This document shows positions 15,805 to 24,054 of a DNA stretch of 59,217 nt, piece after piece. The notes below the pieces were generated by a model. It did not search any database. It was not told the DNA's origin and saw nothing but the letters and a program-made list of their open reading frames with translations. This stretch comes from Zobellella iuensis (GTDB lineage Bacteria; Pseudomonadota; Gammaproteobacteria; Enterobacterales; Aeromonadaceae). The position numbers were made by a program, and so were the translations under genes. Numbering within the stretch: the stretch's first letter is position 1; every line of letters starts with the position of its first letter. Where the stretch lies: positions 1 to 59,217 of the forward strand of contig NZ_JAERTZ010000020.1 in assembly GCF_016746085.1 (NCBI RefSeq). The letters run 5' to 3'.

Positions 15805-16497
15805 TTAAGCCGTTCTCGGCTTCAGATGCCGGAACCAGCGGTTCTCCAGTCGGCGGAAGCCCCATACCAGCAGGAAGGTCAGGCACATATAGACCAGGCC
15901 TGCCGCCAGGAAGGCTTCGAACGGCGAATAGTAGCGGGAGTTGACGATGCGCGCCGCGCCGGTCAGATCCACTATGGTGATCACCCCCGCCACCGCCGAG
16001 CCGTGCAGCATAAAAATCACCTCGTTGCTGTAGGCCGGCAGGGCGCGACGGAAGGAGTTGGGCAGGATAATACGGCGCAGGGTGGTGAGCTTGCTCATGC
16101 CATAGGCATAGGCCGCCTCGATCTGGCCCTTGGGCATGGCGTTGATGGAGCCACGGATGATCTCGGCGGTATAGGCCCCGGTATTGAGGGTAAAAGCCAG
16201 GATGGCGCAGAACCAGGCCTGGCTGAACAGGGTCCAGGCCGGGGACTGCCGCAGCCATTCCCACTGCCCGGCCCCGTAGTAGATCAGGAACAGCTGTACC
16301 AGCAGGGGCGTGCCGCGGAAAAAATAGATATAGGCCCAGGCCGGCCCCTTGATCAGCCAGTTGTGGCTGTTGCGACAGATGCCCACCGGCACCGCGATGA
16401 GCAGTCCCAGCAACAAGGAAATGGCCACCAGGAAGAGAGTGGTGTAGAGCCCTTCCCAGTAGACGTCCCACTCGTTGACGATGATTGAAAAATCCAT
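15805..16497 (-). CDS. hisM: Basic amino acid ABC transporter permease, HisM-type
   Basis: A 230-residue inner-membrane permease with about five transmembrane helices. The ABC-2-type EAA loop is AYAYGMSKLTTLRRIILP, which contacts the ATPase. FFRGTPLLVQLFLIYYG is the typical polar amino acid permease signature. It is the last gene of the hisP-hisJ-hisQ-hisM cluster, only 3 bases after hisQ, and pairs with HisQ to form the membrane channel for Lys/Arg/Orn or His. The symbol follows the Salmonella arrangement; the true substrate is inferred. Confidence 0.85.
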   Translation of the reverse strand: MDFSIIVNEWDVYWEGLYTTLFLVAISLLLGLLIAVPVGICRNSHNWLIKGPAWAYIYFFRGTPLLVQLFLIYYGAGQWEWLRQSPAWTLFSQAWFCAILAFTLNTGAYTAEIIRGSINAMPKGQIEAAYAYGMSKLTTLRRIILPNSFRRALPAYSNEVIFMLHGSAVAGVITIVDLTGAARIVNSRYYSPFEAFLAAGLVYMCLTFLLVWGFRRLENRWFRHLKPRTA

Positions 16498-16500
16498 GGT

Positions 16501-17241
16501 TTACCTCGTCTGGATGGCGTAGTGGCGCTCGGCCCACTTGAGCATGGAGGTGGACAGGGTGGTGAACAGCAAAAAGATCACCGCCACCGCCATATAGAAG
16601 GTAAAGGGCAACTGGGTGGCCCCCGCCGCCAGCGACGCCTTGCGCACCATGTCGTCGAGCCCGATGATGGACACCAGCGCCGTGGTCTTGAGCAACACCA
16701 GCCAGTTGTTGCCCAGGCCCGGCAGGGCATGGCGCATCATCTGCGGAAACAGGATCCGCCGGAACACCAGGGTCGAGCTCATGCCGTAGGCCCGGGCCGC
16801 CTCCAGCTCGCCCTTGTCCACCGCCAGTATGGCGCCGCGGAAGGTCTCGGTCATGTAGGCCCCGAAGATAAAACCGATGGTGACGATGCCCGCCATAAAG
16901 GGGCTGATTTCCACATAGTCGGGCAGGTAGCCGACCCACTGGTGATCGGGGTTGCCGCCGCCGATCCACTCGTTCAGCTTCTGATTGAGCGAATAGAGGG
17001 AGTTATTGAGCAATACCTGGCCGCCGAAGAAGATCAGCATCATCAGCACCAGATCCGGAATTCCCCGGATCACGGTGGTGTAGCCGGTAGCCAGCCAGCG
17101 GGCAGGTTTGAATGAAGAGAGTTTGGCCAGCGCCCCCAGCAATCCCAGGGTTACCGCCAGCAACAATGACAACAGGGCCACCTCTATGGTCACCCAGGCC
17201 CCTTCCATCAGGGCGCGTTCGTATCCTTTCAGATCCAGCAT
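16501..17241 (-). CDS. hisQ: Basic amino acid ABC transporter permease, HisQ-type
   Basis: A 246-residue permease with the signature VIRGIPDLVLMMLIFFGGQ and EAA loop ARAYGMSSTLVFRRILFPQ. It has five or so membrane helices, ending in a basic tail. It follows the binding-protein gene after a 48-base gap that contains a perfect GC hairpin and precedes hisM by 3 bases. It heterodimerises with the HisM-type protein. The residues around NEWIGGGNPDHQW form a periplasmic insertion. Confidence 0.85.
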   Translation of the reverse strand: MLDLKGYERALMEGAWVTIEVALLSLLLAVTLGLLGALAKLSSFKPARWLATGYTTVIRGIPDLVLMMLIFFGGQVLLNNSLYSLNQKLNEWIGGGNPDHQWVGYLPDYVEISPFMAGIVTIGFIFGAYMTETFRGAILAVDKGELEAARAYGMSSTLVFRRILFPQMMRHALPGLGNNWLVLLKTTALVSIIGLDDMVRKASLAAGATQLPFTFYMAVAVIFLLFTTLSTSMLKWAERHYAIQTR

Positions 17242-17257
17242 AACGACTTCCTATCAT

Positions 17258-17280
17258 ACCGGCCCCGAGCCGGGGCCGGT
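17258..17280 (-). promoter_or_regulatory. Intercistronic hairpin between binding-protein and permease genes
   Basis: ACCGGCCCCG-AGC-CGGGGCCGGT is a perfect 10-bp stem with a 3-base loop, starting 9 bases after the hisJ-type stop. There is no T run, so it is more likely an mRNA-stabilising or partial-termination element raising binding-protein over permease expression. The same position carries a REP sequence in Salmonella hisJ-hisQ. Confidence 0.6.
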
Positions 17281-17289
17281 AGCCGCTGA

Positions 17290-18066
17290 TTAACCGCCGT
17301 ACACGTCGTATTCGAAGTACTTGCCGTTGATTTCCTGGTACTTGCCGCTTTCACGCAAGTCCAGGATCGCCTGGTTCAGCATCTCCTTCAGCTTCTGATC
17401 CTGCTTGCGCACGGCGATACCGAAGCCTTCGCCGAACCATTGCTCATCGGTGACCGAAGGACCGACGAATTCGAACTGGTCCCCGCCGTCCTTGTTGAGC
17501 AGGCCTTCCTCGATGGCGGTGGCATCCAGGAACACATAGTCGATGCGGCCGGCCTTCAGATCCAGGTAGGCCTCGTCGGCGGTGCCGTAGCGCACCAGAG
17601 ACACCTCACGGCCGAAGTTGTCGGTCAGGTACTTGTCGTGGGTGGTGGCAATCTGCACGCCGATGCGCTTGCCGGCCAGGCCTTCCTGGCTCAGCTCCAG
17701 CTCGCTGCCTTTTTTGGCGGCGAACTTGTTGGGCACCAGGGCATATTTGCCGGTGAAGTCGACGGTGCGCTTGCGCTCCTCGGTAATGGACATGGCGGCG
17801 ATGATGGCGTCGTACTTGCGCGCCAGCAGCGCGGGGATGATGCCGTCCCAGTCCTGGGCCACCAGTTGGCACTGCACCTGCATCTGCTCGCACAGGGCAT
17901 GGGCCATGTCCACGTCGAAGCCCTGCAGCTGGCCGCTTTCATCGGTCCAGGAAAAGGGAGGATAGGCACCTTCGATGCCGAAGCGTACGGTTTTCCAGTC
18001 CTGGGCCTGAACCGCGCCTGTAGCCAGTGCGGCCATCATGGCGCCTGCAACCAACAGTTTTTTCAT
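17290..18066 (-). CDS. Lysine/arginine/ornithine/histidine-binding periplasmic protein
   Basis: A 258-residue class-F solute-binding protein. The start at 18066 is chosen because AAGGAG lies upstream and it yields a clean signal peptide (MKKLLVAGAMMAALATGAVQ, cleavage after AQA). Mature features of the ArgT/HisJ family are EGAYPPFSWTDESGQLQGFD, IIAAMSITEERKRTVDFT and ADEAYLDLKAGRIDYVFLD. Ligand specificity among basic amino acids cannot be fixed by eye. The gene is preceded by hisP and followed by hisQ and hisM. Confidence 0.88.
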   Translation of the reverse strand: MKKLLVAGAMMAALATGAVQAQDWKTVRFGIEGAYPPFSWTDESGQLQGFDVDMAHALCEQMQVQCQLVAQDWDGIIPALLARKYDAIIAAMSITEERKRTVDFTGKYALVPNKFAAKKGSELELSQEGLAGKRIGVQIATTHDKYLTDNFGREVSLVRYGTADEAYLDLKAGRIDYVFLDATAIEEGLLNKDGGDQFEFVGPSVTDEQWFGEGFGIAVRKQDQKLKEMLNQAILDLRESGKYQEINGKYFEYDVYGG

Positions 18067-18110
18067 AAACCTTGCTCCTTGTGTAACGTCCTTGGTATTG
18101 CCTGTGTAGA

Positions 18111-18878
18111 TCAATAAACCGAAGAGATAAATTGCTTGAACCGCTCGGAACTGGGGTGGGCGAACACGTGCCTGGGATCGCCCTGCTCTTCCACCACCCC
18201 CTGATGCAAAAACATCACCTTGTTGGACACGTCCCGGGCGAAGCTCATCTCGTGGGTCACCACCAGCATGGTCCGGCCTTCTTCCGCCAGGCCGCGCATC
18301 ACCCCCAACACTTCGCCCACCAGCTCCGGATCCAGCGCCGAGGTGGGCTCGTCGAACAGCATCACCTCGGGGTCCACCGCCAGGGCGCGGGCGATGGCCG
18401 CCCGCTGCTGCTGGCCGCCGGACAGGTGGCCGGGATAGTACTCCCGCCGCTCATAGAGCCCGACCCGCTGCAGCAGGGTCTCGGCCTTGTCGATGGCCTC
18501 TTTCTTCGGCACCTTGAGCACGTGCACCGGTACTTCGATGATGTTCTGAAGTATGGTCATATGAGACCATAAATTGAAACTCTGGAAGACCATCGCCAGC
18601 CGGGAGCGAATTCGCTCCACCTGGCGCATGCTCACCGGCTCGCGCTCGCCGGCCTTGTTGGTGCGCATTTCGATCAGTTCGCCATGCACCCGCACTTCCC
18701 CCGCCGACGGGGTCTCGAGCAGGTTGATGCAACGCAGGAAGGTGGATTTACCGGATCCGGAAGAACCGATAATGGAGATCACATCGCCGTTGACGGCGCT
18801 TAAATCGATACCTTTGAGCACTTCCAATGAGCCGTAATGCTTGTGCAGGCCCGACACTTCCAGGGCAGGTTTACTCAT
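18111..18878 (-). CDS. hisP: Amino acid ABC transporter ATP-binding protein, HisP-type
   Basis: A 255-residue ATPase with Walker A GSSGSGKST, Q loop in VFQSFNLW, ABC signature LSGGQQQR, Walker B VMLFDEPTSALDPE and the switch histidine in VVTHEMSF. The 20-residue insertion around EMRTNKAGEREPV is typical of HisP. It is the first clear gene of the importer operon and is divergent from lysO. Its ribosome site (AAAGG) lies inside the small upstream frame 18882-19001. Confidence 0.92.
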   Translation of the reverse strand: MSKPALEVSGLHKHYGSLEVLKGIDLSAVNGDVISIIGSSGSGKSTFLRCINLLETPSAGEVRVHGELIEMRTNKAGEREPVSMRQVERIRSRLAMVFQSFNLWSHMTILQNIIEVPVHVLKVPKKEAIDKAETLLQRVGLYERREYYPGHLSGGQQQRAAIARALAVDPEVMLFDEPTSALDPELVGEVLGVMRGLAEEGRTMLVVTHEMSFARDVSNKVMFLHQGVVEEQGDPRHVFAHPSSERFKQFISSVY

Positions 18879-18881
18879 CCG

Positions 18882-19001
18882 TTAGACCTTTATTCCCGAT
18901 GCCGACAGGGCGGCATGTATTTCATCCATGGTTAACGACTTGTTAACCGCTACCGGAAAACTACCATCAGTTCCGACCAATAACAACATAATCACCTTCA
19001 T
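18882..19001 (-). CDS. Candidate 39-residue protein translationally linked to hisP
   Basis: An ATG-to-TAA frame on the minus strand with a hydrophobic start (MKVIMLLLVGTDGSF) and a helical end (LTMDEIHAALSASGIKV). Its stop lies 3 bases before the hisP ATG (TAACGGATG), the spacing expected for translational coupling, and it covers the hisP ribosome site. No clear ribosome site precedes its own start. It is not rich in His, Lys or Arg codons, so it is not a classic attenuator leader. It may be chance. Confidence 0.35.
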   Translation of the reverse strand: MKVIMLLLVGTDGSFPVAVNKSLTMDEIHAALSASGIKV

Positions 19002-19340
19002 AATGCTATTAAGGTCGGTTTTTTATACAGCATTAACATCTTTTTGCAGTATAAAATTATTCAAAAATAGCGAATAAATCATCAAAAAGGTAATCTCCCT
19101 CCTACCCCTCCCCCGATGAAAGATGGCGGTTGTTATCCCAGCCCATGCAGATTTATTCAAAATAACACCAAGGGGTTAACTGCGAAAACCCGCAACCAAT
19201 GCAGCCGAGTCCCAAGTCCCCAATCTCCAGCCCTTAAGCAAATATTCGGCTTTTTTTTCCATATCGGCTCACGTATTCTGTCAGAAATGGAATCGGTGGT
19301 TAAAAATCCAGCCACATCAATAAATTGGAAGATAAACTCT
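19002..19340. other. AT-rich divergent control region between hisP and lysO
   Basis: This 339-base stretch holds no convincing gene. It contains the inverted repeat TTATTC-N9-GAATAA (about 19058-19078) that could be an operator. On the plus strand there are two terminator-like structures: CCGACC / GGTCGG followed by six T (18973-19026) and AGCCGA / TCGGCT followed by eight T (19203-19258). Arginine- or lysine-responsive control (ArgR/ArgP) would make sense for the flanking genes, but no clean ARG box is visible. Confidence 0.4.
19203..19258 (+). terminator. Terminator-like leader structure upstream of lysO
   Basis: AGCCGA pairs with TCGGCT and is followed by eight T residues, but the loop is about 36 bases. 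The loop contains a diverged copy of the CTGGGGA-type repeat in reverse orientation. It lies 83 bases before the lysO start, so it could attenuate lysO. No lysine riboswitch (L-box) consensus was found. Confidence 0.35.
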
Positions 19341-20249
19341 ATGTACTCCGGCTTGCTTATCGTGTTGCTGCCCCTGGCACTGGGCTATTGCATTCCCTGT
19401 CGTTCCCAATCCATCGTCCACTTTATCAATGTCTCGGTGGCGCGCATGGTCTATCTGATCCTGTTTCTGATGGGGATCAGCCTCGCCTTCGTCGATAACC
19501 TGAGCGCCCACCTGGGCACTATCTTCAGCGTCTGCCTGGTCTTTCTCGGCTGTATCACCCTGGCCAACCTGGCCGGATTATGGTTGCTCGATATCAAACG
19601 GGGCCGGCTCAGCGGTGAACGGGGCGCCCCCGCCATCAGCAAATGGGCCCTGCTGCTGGACTCCGTCAAGCTGTGCCTGGTGATCGTCGGCGGCGTGCTG
19701 CTCGGCCAGTTCCTGGACCCGGAATGGTTCGCGGTGGACAACCTGAGCGAGTGGGCGCTGATGCTGCTGCTGCTGCTGATCGGCATCCAGCTGCGCAACT
19801 CCGGCATGAAGCTGCGGCAGATACTGCTCAATCCCTGGGGCCTGGCCATCGCCCTGGTGGTCATGAGCAGTTCCTGGCTGGGCGGCCTGGCCGGTGCCTG
19901 GCTGCTCGACATGCCCCTGAGCCATGGCCTGGCCTTCGCCTCCGGCTACGGCTGGTATTCCCTGTCCGGCATCCTGATCAGCGATCAATTGGGGCCGGTG
20001 CTCGGCAGCGCCGCCTTTCTCAACGACCTGGCCCGGGAGCTGGTGGCCATACTGATCATCCCGGCGCTGATGCGCCGCCACCCCTCCTGTGCCGTCGGCT
20101 ACGGCGGCGCCACCGCCATGGACTTCACCCTGCCGGTGCTGCAACGCGCCGGCGGGGTCACGGTGGTACCGGTAGCCATCGTTTCCGGCTTTATCCTGAG
20201 CCTGGCCGGTCCCGTCTTTATCCTCAGTTTTTTATCGCTCTCCGCCTGA
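19341..20249 (+). CDS. lysO: Lysine exporter LysO family protein
   Basis: A 302-residue integral membrane protein with about eight or nine hydrophobic segments. It begins MYSGLLIVLLPLALGY and has the family stretches LAFASGYGWYSLSGILI, LGSAAFLNDLARELVAI and GGATAMDFTLPVL. The latter two contain the conserved acidic residues linked to transport in LysO (YbjE). The start at 19341 is preferred over longer frames because GGAAG precedes it and the first helix starts at once. LysO exports lysine and the toxic analogue thialysine. Its position opposite a basic amino acid importer suggests linked homeostasis. Confidence 0.88.
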   Translation: MYSGLLIVLLPLALGYCIPCRSQSIVHFINVSVARMVYLILFLMGISLAFVDNLSAHLGTIFSVCLVFLGCITLANLAGLWLLDIKRGRLSGERGAPAISKWALLLDSVKLCLVIVGGVLLGQFLDPEWFAVDNLSEWALMLLLLLIGIQLRNSGMKLRQILLNPWGLAIALVVMSSSWLGGLAGAWLLDMPLSHGLAFASGYGWYSLSGILISDQLGPVLGSAAFLNDLARELVAILIIPALMRRHPSCAVGYGGATAMDFTLPVLQRAGGVTVVPVAIVSGFILSLAGPVFILSFLSLSA

Positions 20250-20329
20250 GTTCGGCATGTAATTTTATTACATGTTGACGCCCCTGGCCGCCGTTCACTC
20301 CGGGGGCCTGTCGCCACCCGAAATCAAAC

Positions 20330-20345
20330 TGTGACATAGATCACC
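20330..20345 (+). promoter_or_regulatory. CRP site 1
   Basis: TGTGA-CATAGA-TCACC, one mismatch to the TGTGA-N6-TCACA consensus. Confidence 0.7.
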
Positions 20346-20381
20346 ACAAGGCGCCTTGCACTTGAAAAATATTACTTAAAA

Positions 20382-20397
20382 TGTGATAAAAATCACC
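20382..20397 (+). promoter_or_regulatory. CRP site 2
   Basis: TGTGA-TAAAAA-TCACC, one mismatch to consensus, 52 bases after site 1 (five helical turns). Confidence 0.7.
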
Positions 20398-20426
20398 ATT
20401 CATTACCCATCCCGTCAGGTGAATAG

Positions 20427-20442
20427 CGTGATATACATCACA
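20427..20442 (+). promoter_or_regulatory. CRP site 3
   Basis: CGTGA-TATACA-TCACA, one mismatch to consensus, 45 bases after site 2. Confidence 0.7.
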
Positions 20443-20499
20443 AACAAAGAGCTGGCGATTTCCCATTTTGTTAAATGTTGTAAAACTACCACTCAGCAA

Positions 20500-20515
20500 T
20501 GTGACGAACATCACC
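20500..20515 (+). promoter_or_regulatory. CRP site 4
   Basis: TGTGA-CGAACA-TCACC, one mismatch to consensus. It is the site nearest mtlA, 166 bases before the start codon. Confidence 0.7.
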
Positions 20516-20680
20516 TTAAAAACCAGGGGGCGGTTTACAAAAAGAGAGGCCGATCACGATAAATACACCCATGACTCCCGCCCGCCGCAGAAGTGTTAGA
20601 TTTCCTACGAGCTCAACAACCAGGCGTGGCTATCGCCTACCGACAACGGAACTGACATCGCACCAGGCGGGGTTAAAGTT

Positions 20681-22588
20681 ATGCTATCCCAGAACAGCAA
20701 GATCAAAATTCAGAACTTCGGACGTTTCCTGTCCAATATGGTGATGCCCAACATCGGCGCCTTTATCGCCTGGGGTTTTATCACCGCTCTTTTCATCCCC
20801 ACCGGCTGGTTGCCGAACGAAACCCTGGCAACCATGGTCGGCCCCATGATCACCTACCTGCTGCCGCTGCTGATCGGCTACACCGGCGGTAAGCTGGTGG
20901 GCGGCGACCGCGGCGCCGTGGTGGGCGCCATCACCACCATGGGGGTGATAGTGGGCACCGACATCCCCATGTTCATGGGCGCCATGATCGTCGGCCCCGC
21001 CGGCGGCTGGGCCATCAAGCATTTCGACAAGGCCATCGAGGGCAAGGTCAAGAGCGGCTTCGAGATGCTGGTCAACAACTTCTCCGCCGGTATCATCGGC
21101 ATGCTCTGCGCCATCGTCGCCTACCTGCTGATCGGCCCCTTCGTCAAGCTGATGTCCACCGCCCTGGCCGCCGGCGTCGGCTTCCTGGTGGATGCCGGCC
21201 TGCTGCCGCTGACTTCCATCTTCGTGGAAGTGGCCAAGATCCTGTTCCTCAACAACGCCATCAACCACGGCATCTTCACTCCGCTCGGCGTGCAGCAGGC
21301 CAGTGAATTCGGCCAGTCGATCTTCTTCCTGATCGAAGCCAACCCGGGCCCGGGTATGGGCGTGCTGCTGGCCTACATGTTTTTCGGCCGCGGCAACGCC
21401 AAGCAGTCCGCCGCCGGTGCCTCCATCATCCACTTCTTCGGCGGCATCCACGAGATCTACTTCCCCTATGTGCTGATGAACCCGCGCCTGCTGCTGGCGG
21501 TCATCGCCGGCGGCATGACCGGAGTCTTCACCCTGACCCTGTTCAACGCCGGCCTGCAGGCGCCGGCCTCTCCCGGCTCCATCTTCGCGGTGATGCTGAT
21601 GACCCCCAAGGGCGCCCATGCCGGAGTGGTGCTGGCGGTACTGGCCTCGATGGCGGTGTCCTTCACCATCGCCTCCCTGCTGCTGAAGACCCAGCGCCAG
21701 CCCGAAAACGGTGACGAACTGGCCGCCGCCGCCGCCCGGGTACAGGCGATGAAGGCCGAAAGCAAGGGGGCCGGCCCGGCCGCCGGCATCACCAAGGATC
21801 CGGCTGCGGTCCGCAAGATCATCGTGGCCTGCGATGCGGGCATGGGCTCCAGCGCCATGGCCGCCAGCATGCTGGCCAAGAAGGTCGCGGCGGCGGGGCT
21901 CGGCATCTCGGTCAGCAACCTGGCCATCAACAACCTGGACGACAGCGTCGATATCGTGCTCACCCACAGGGATCTGACCGACCGGGCCCGTCGCCACGCG
22001 CCCCAGGCCGAGCATATCTCGCTCACCAACTTCCTCGACGGCTCCTTGTACGACAGCCTGGTCGCCCGGCTGAGCAAGGCGCGCGCCAAGGCCGAACCGG
22101 CAGCGGTCGCCGCTCCGGTTGCTGCCGAAGCGGCGGTACAGGACGACAATGCCCCCTTCCGGCTGCAGGCGAAAAACATCCACCTGGGCCTGAGCGCCGC
22201 CAGCAAGGAAGAGGCCATCCGCTTCGCCGGCGAACAACTGGTGAAAGGCGGCTACGTGGAGCCCTCCTACGTGGACGCCATGCTGGCCCGGGAACAGCTG
22301 ACCTCCACCTATCTGGGCGAGTCCATCGCCGTGCCCCACGGCACCAGCGACGCCAAGGACGCGGTGAAACAGACCGGGGTCATCGTCTGCCAGTACCCGC
22401 AGGGGGTGAAGTTCGGTGACGACGAAGACGACATCGCCAGGTTGGTGATCGCCATCGCCGCCCGCAACAACGAGCACCTCGACGTGATCGCCGCCATCAC
22501 CGGCGCCCTCGACGACGACGCCGTGATCGCAAAACTGACCAGCACCGGCAATGTGGACGAGGTACTAAAGGCGCTCAATCCGGCCTGA
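20681..22588 (+). CDS. mtlA: PTS mannitol transporter, IICBA
   Basis: A 635-residue three-domain enzyme II. Residues 1 to about 345 form the membrane IIC domain, with the GGIHEIYFPYVLMNP signature that includes the GIxE motif. Residues about 375-475 are IIB with the phosphorylated cysteine at 384 in VACDAGMGSSAMA, the same number as in E. coli. Residues about 490-635 are IIA with the active histidine at 553 in ESIAVPHGTSDAK. It imports mannitol as mannitol 1-phosphate. Length equals the E. coli protein within two residues. It heads mtlA-mtlD-mtlR under CRP control. Confidence 0.97.
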   Translation: MLSQNSKIKIQNFGRFLSNMVMPNIGAFIAWGFITALFIPTGWLPNETLATMVGPMITYLLPLLIGYTGGKLVGGDRGAVVGAITTMGVIVGTDIPMFMGAMIVGPAGGWAIKHFDKAIEGKVKSGFEMLVNNFSAGIIGMLCAIVAYLLIGPFVKLMSTALAAGVGFLVDAGLLPLTSIFVEVAKILFLNNAINHGIFTPLGVQQASEFGQSIFFLIEANPGPGMGVLLAYMFFGRGNAKQSAAGASIIHFFGGIHEIYFPYVLMNPRLLLAVIAGGMTGVFTLTLFNAGLQAPASPGSIFAVMLMTPKGAHAGVVLAVLASMAVSFTIASLLLKTQRQPENGDELAAAAARVQAMKAESKGAGPAAGITKDPAAVRKIIVACDAGMGSSAMAASMLAKKVAAAGLGISVSNLAINNLDDSVDIVLTHRDLTDRARRHAPQAEHISLTNFLDGSLYDSLVARLSKARAKAEPAAVAAPVAAEAAVQDDNAPFRLQAKNIHLGLSAASKEEAIRFAGEQLVKGGYVEPSYVDAMLAREQLTSTYLGESIAVPHGTSDAKDAVKQTGVIVCQYPQGVKFGDDEDDIARLVIAIAARNNEHLDVIAAITGALDDDAVIAKLTSTGNVDEVLKALNPA

Positions 22589-22863
22589 GCGAGAATAACC
22601 ATGAGACCAGCGATTGTAATAAGTGGTGGCGGCGAAAGCGGTTAGCTCAGCCGACCATCCGCGCCAAGGCCGGAAAATGCTCCTGCCGTTCCGGCATTCC
22701 CGCCATCCATGGCGGTCAGATGCGCGGCTGAGCCCCCATGGATGGGTTTACGGCGAGTCGGAGGAGCTAATGCTTTTGTCGCCTAGCACCTCAACCGCAG
22801 GTTTCATGGCCAGAATTTGTCAGCAACCCGAGGCCCTCGGGCCTCCCTTAAACAGGTGAACCC
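22589..22863 (+). other. mtlA-mtlD spacer with palindromic repeat element
   Basis: The 275-base gap contains CCGCCATCCATGGCGG (about 22699-22714), then CCCCCATGGATGGG followed by TTTACGGCGAGTCGGAGGAG. A similar CCATGGATGG...CGGCG-GTCGG unit lies in the spacer after ycaO. Just before mtlD is GAGGCC-CTCG-GGCCTC (22830-22845), a small hairpin next to the ribosome site AGGTG. No gene is evident. The element may tune mtlD relative to mtlA. Confidence 0.5.
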
Positions 22864-24015
22864 ATGACAACCGCCATTCATTTCGGCGCCGGCAATATCG
22901 GCCGCGGCTTTATCGGCAAGCTGCTGGCCGACGCCGGCATCCAGGTGACCTTCGCCGACGTCAACCCGCAACTGGTAGAGGCCCTGAGCAGCCGGCACTG
23001 CTACCCGGTGCATATCGTCGGCCAGGAGGTGCGTACCGACACCGTCACCGGCGTCGACGCCATCGACTCCCGCCGCCCCGAGCTGCTGGAGCTTATCGCC
23101 CACACCGACCTCATCACCACCGCCGTGGGCCCGACCGTGCTCACCCTGATCGCCAAGACCCTGGCCGAGGGCCTGCAACGGCGCTTCGAGCGCGGCAACG
23201 CCGCCCCGCTCAACATCATCGCCTGCGAAAACCAGGTGCGCGGCACCAGCTTCCTCAAGGGCGAAGTGCTCAAGCACCTGGACGCCCGCTACCGGCCCGA
23301 GCTGGAGCAGTGGGTCGGCTTTGTCGACTCGGCGGTGGACCGCATAGTGCCGCCCTCCACCGACCAGAGCGATCCCCTGGCGGTCACGGTGGAAACCTTC
23401 AGCGAATGGATAGTGGATCAGACCCAGTTCAGGGGCCCCGTTCCCGCCATTGCCGGCATGGAGCTTACCGACAACCTGATGGCCTTTGTCGAGCGCAAGC
23501 TGTTCACCCTCAACACCGGCCACATCATCACCGCCTACCTGGGCGCCTTGGCGGGCTACCGCACCATAGGCGAGGCCATTGCCGATCCGGCGATCCGGGC
23601 GCAGGTCAAGGCCGCCATGCAGGAAAGCGGCGCCGTGCTGATCCGCCGCTACGGCTTCGACCAAGCGCAGCACCAGGCCTACATCGAGAAGATCCTCGGC
23701 CGCTTCGCCAACCCCCACCTGGTGGACGAAATCGACCGGGTCGGCCGCCAGCCCATCCGCAAGCTGGGCCCCGAGGACCGGCTGATCAAGCCCCTGCTCG
23801 GCACCCTGGAATATGGCATCGACAACGCAAATCTGTTAAAAGGCATTGCCGCCGCCTTCTGCTACCGCAACCAGGACGATCCCCAGGCGGTGGAACTGCA
23901 GCAGCGGCTGGCGACGGAGGGGCTGAAAGCCACCCTGGCCCACTACACCGGGCTGGATGCCGCCAGCGTCGTCGCCGGACAGATAGAGCAGAGGTACCGC
24001 GAGCTCAGCCGCTGA
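22864..24015 (+). CDS. mtlD: Mannitol-1-phosphate 5-dehydrogenase
   Basis: A 383-residue NAD-dependent polyol dehydrogenase. It begins with the cofactor motif [20 protein letters not shown]. The family catalytic helix follows with [19 protein letters not shown], where K217-type lysine and the asparagine of NTGH are present. It oxidises mannitol 1-phosphate to fructose 6-phosphate. It is one residue longer than the E. coli enzyme. The ATG is preceded by AGGTG. It is the second gene of the mtl operon. Confidence 0.96.
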   Translation: MTTAIHFGAGNIGRGFIGKLLADAGIQVTFADVNPQLVEALSSRHCYPVHIVGQEVRTDTVTGVDAIDSRRPELLELIAHTDLITTAVGPTVLTLIAKTLAEGLQRRFERGNAAPLNIIACENQVRGTSFLKGEVLKHLDARYRPELEQWVGFVDSAVDRIVPPSTDQSDPLAVTVETFSEWIVDQTQFRGPVPAIAGMELTDNLMAFVERKLFTLNTGHIITAYLGALAGYRTIGEAIADPAIRAQVKAAMQESGAVLIRRYGFDQAQHQAYIEKILGRFANPHLVDEIDRVGRQPIRKLGPEDRLIKPLLGTLEYGIDNANLLKGIAAAFCYRNQDDPQAVELQQRLATEGLKATLAHYTGLDAASVVAGQIEQRYRELSR

Positions 24016-24054
24016 GCCGGGCCGGACAACATTGAGCAGTGTAAGAGCCAGAAC

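Larger units (their letters stand above)
20250..20680 (+). promoter_or_regulatory. mtlA upstream control region with four CRP-type sites
   Basis: There is no gene in these 431 bases. It carries four evenly spread CRP palindromes (TGTGA-N6-TCAC type) listed separately, AT-rich tracts between them and a GC-rich palindrome near 20281-20304. A CRP-stacked mtl promoter also occurs in E. coli, where five sites are known. Confidence 0.75.

Noticed and set aside
18973-19026. Strong terminator for a plus-strand gene before lysO
   Set aside because: CCGACC/GGTCGG with six T looks terminator-like, but no plus-strand gene precedes it and the loop is about 35 bases. It is mentioned only as a possible leader structure.
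19050-19085. ARG box in the hisP-lysO region
   Set aside because: Half sites ATTCA and GAAT occur, but not in the TGAAT-N4-ATTCA arrangement. It is kept only as an unnamed inverted repeat.
19020-19340. Lysine riboswitch (L-box) upstream of lysO
   Set aside because: The conserved L-box segments could not be found; only terminator-like hairpins are visible.
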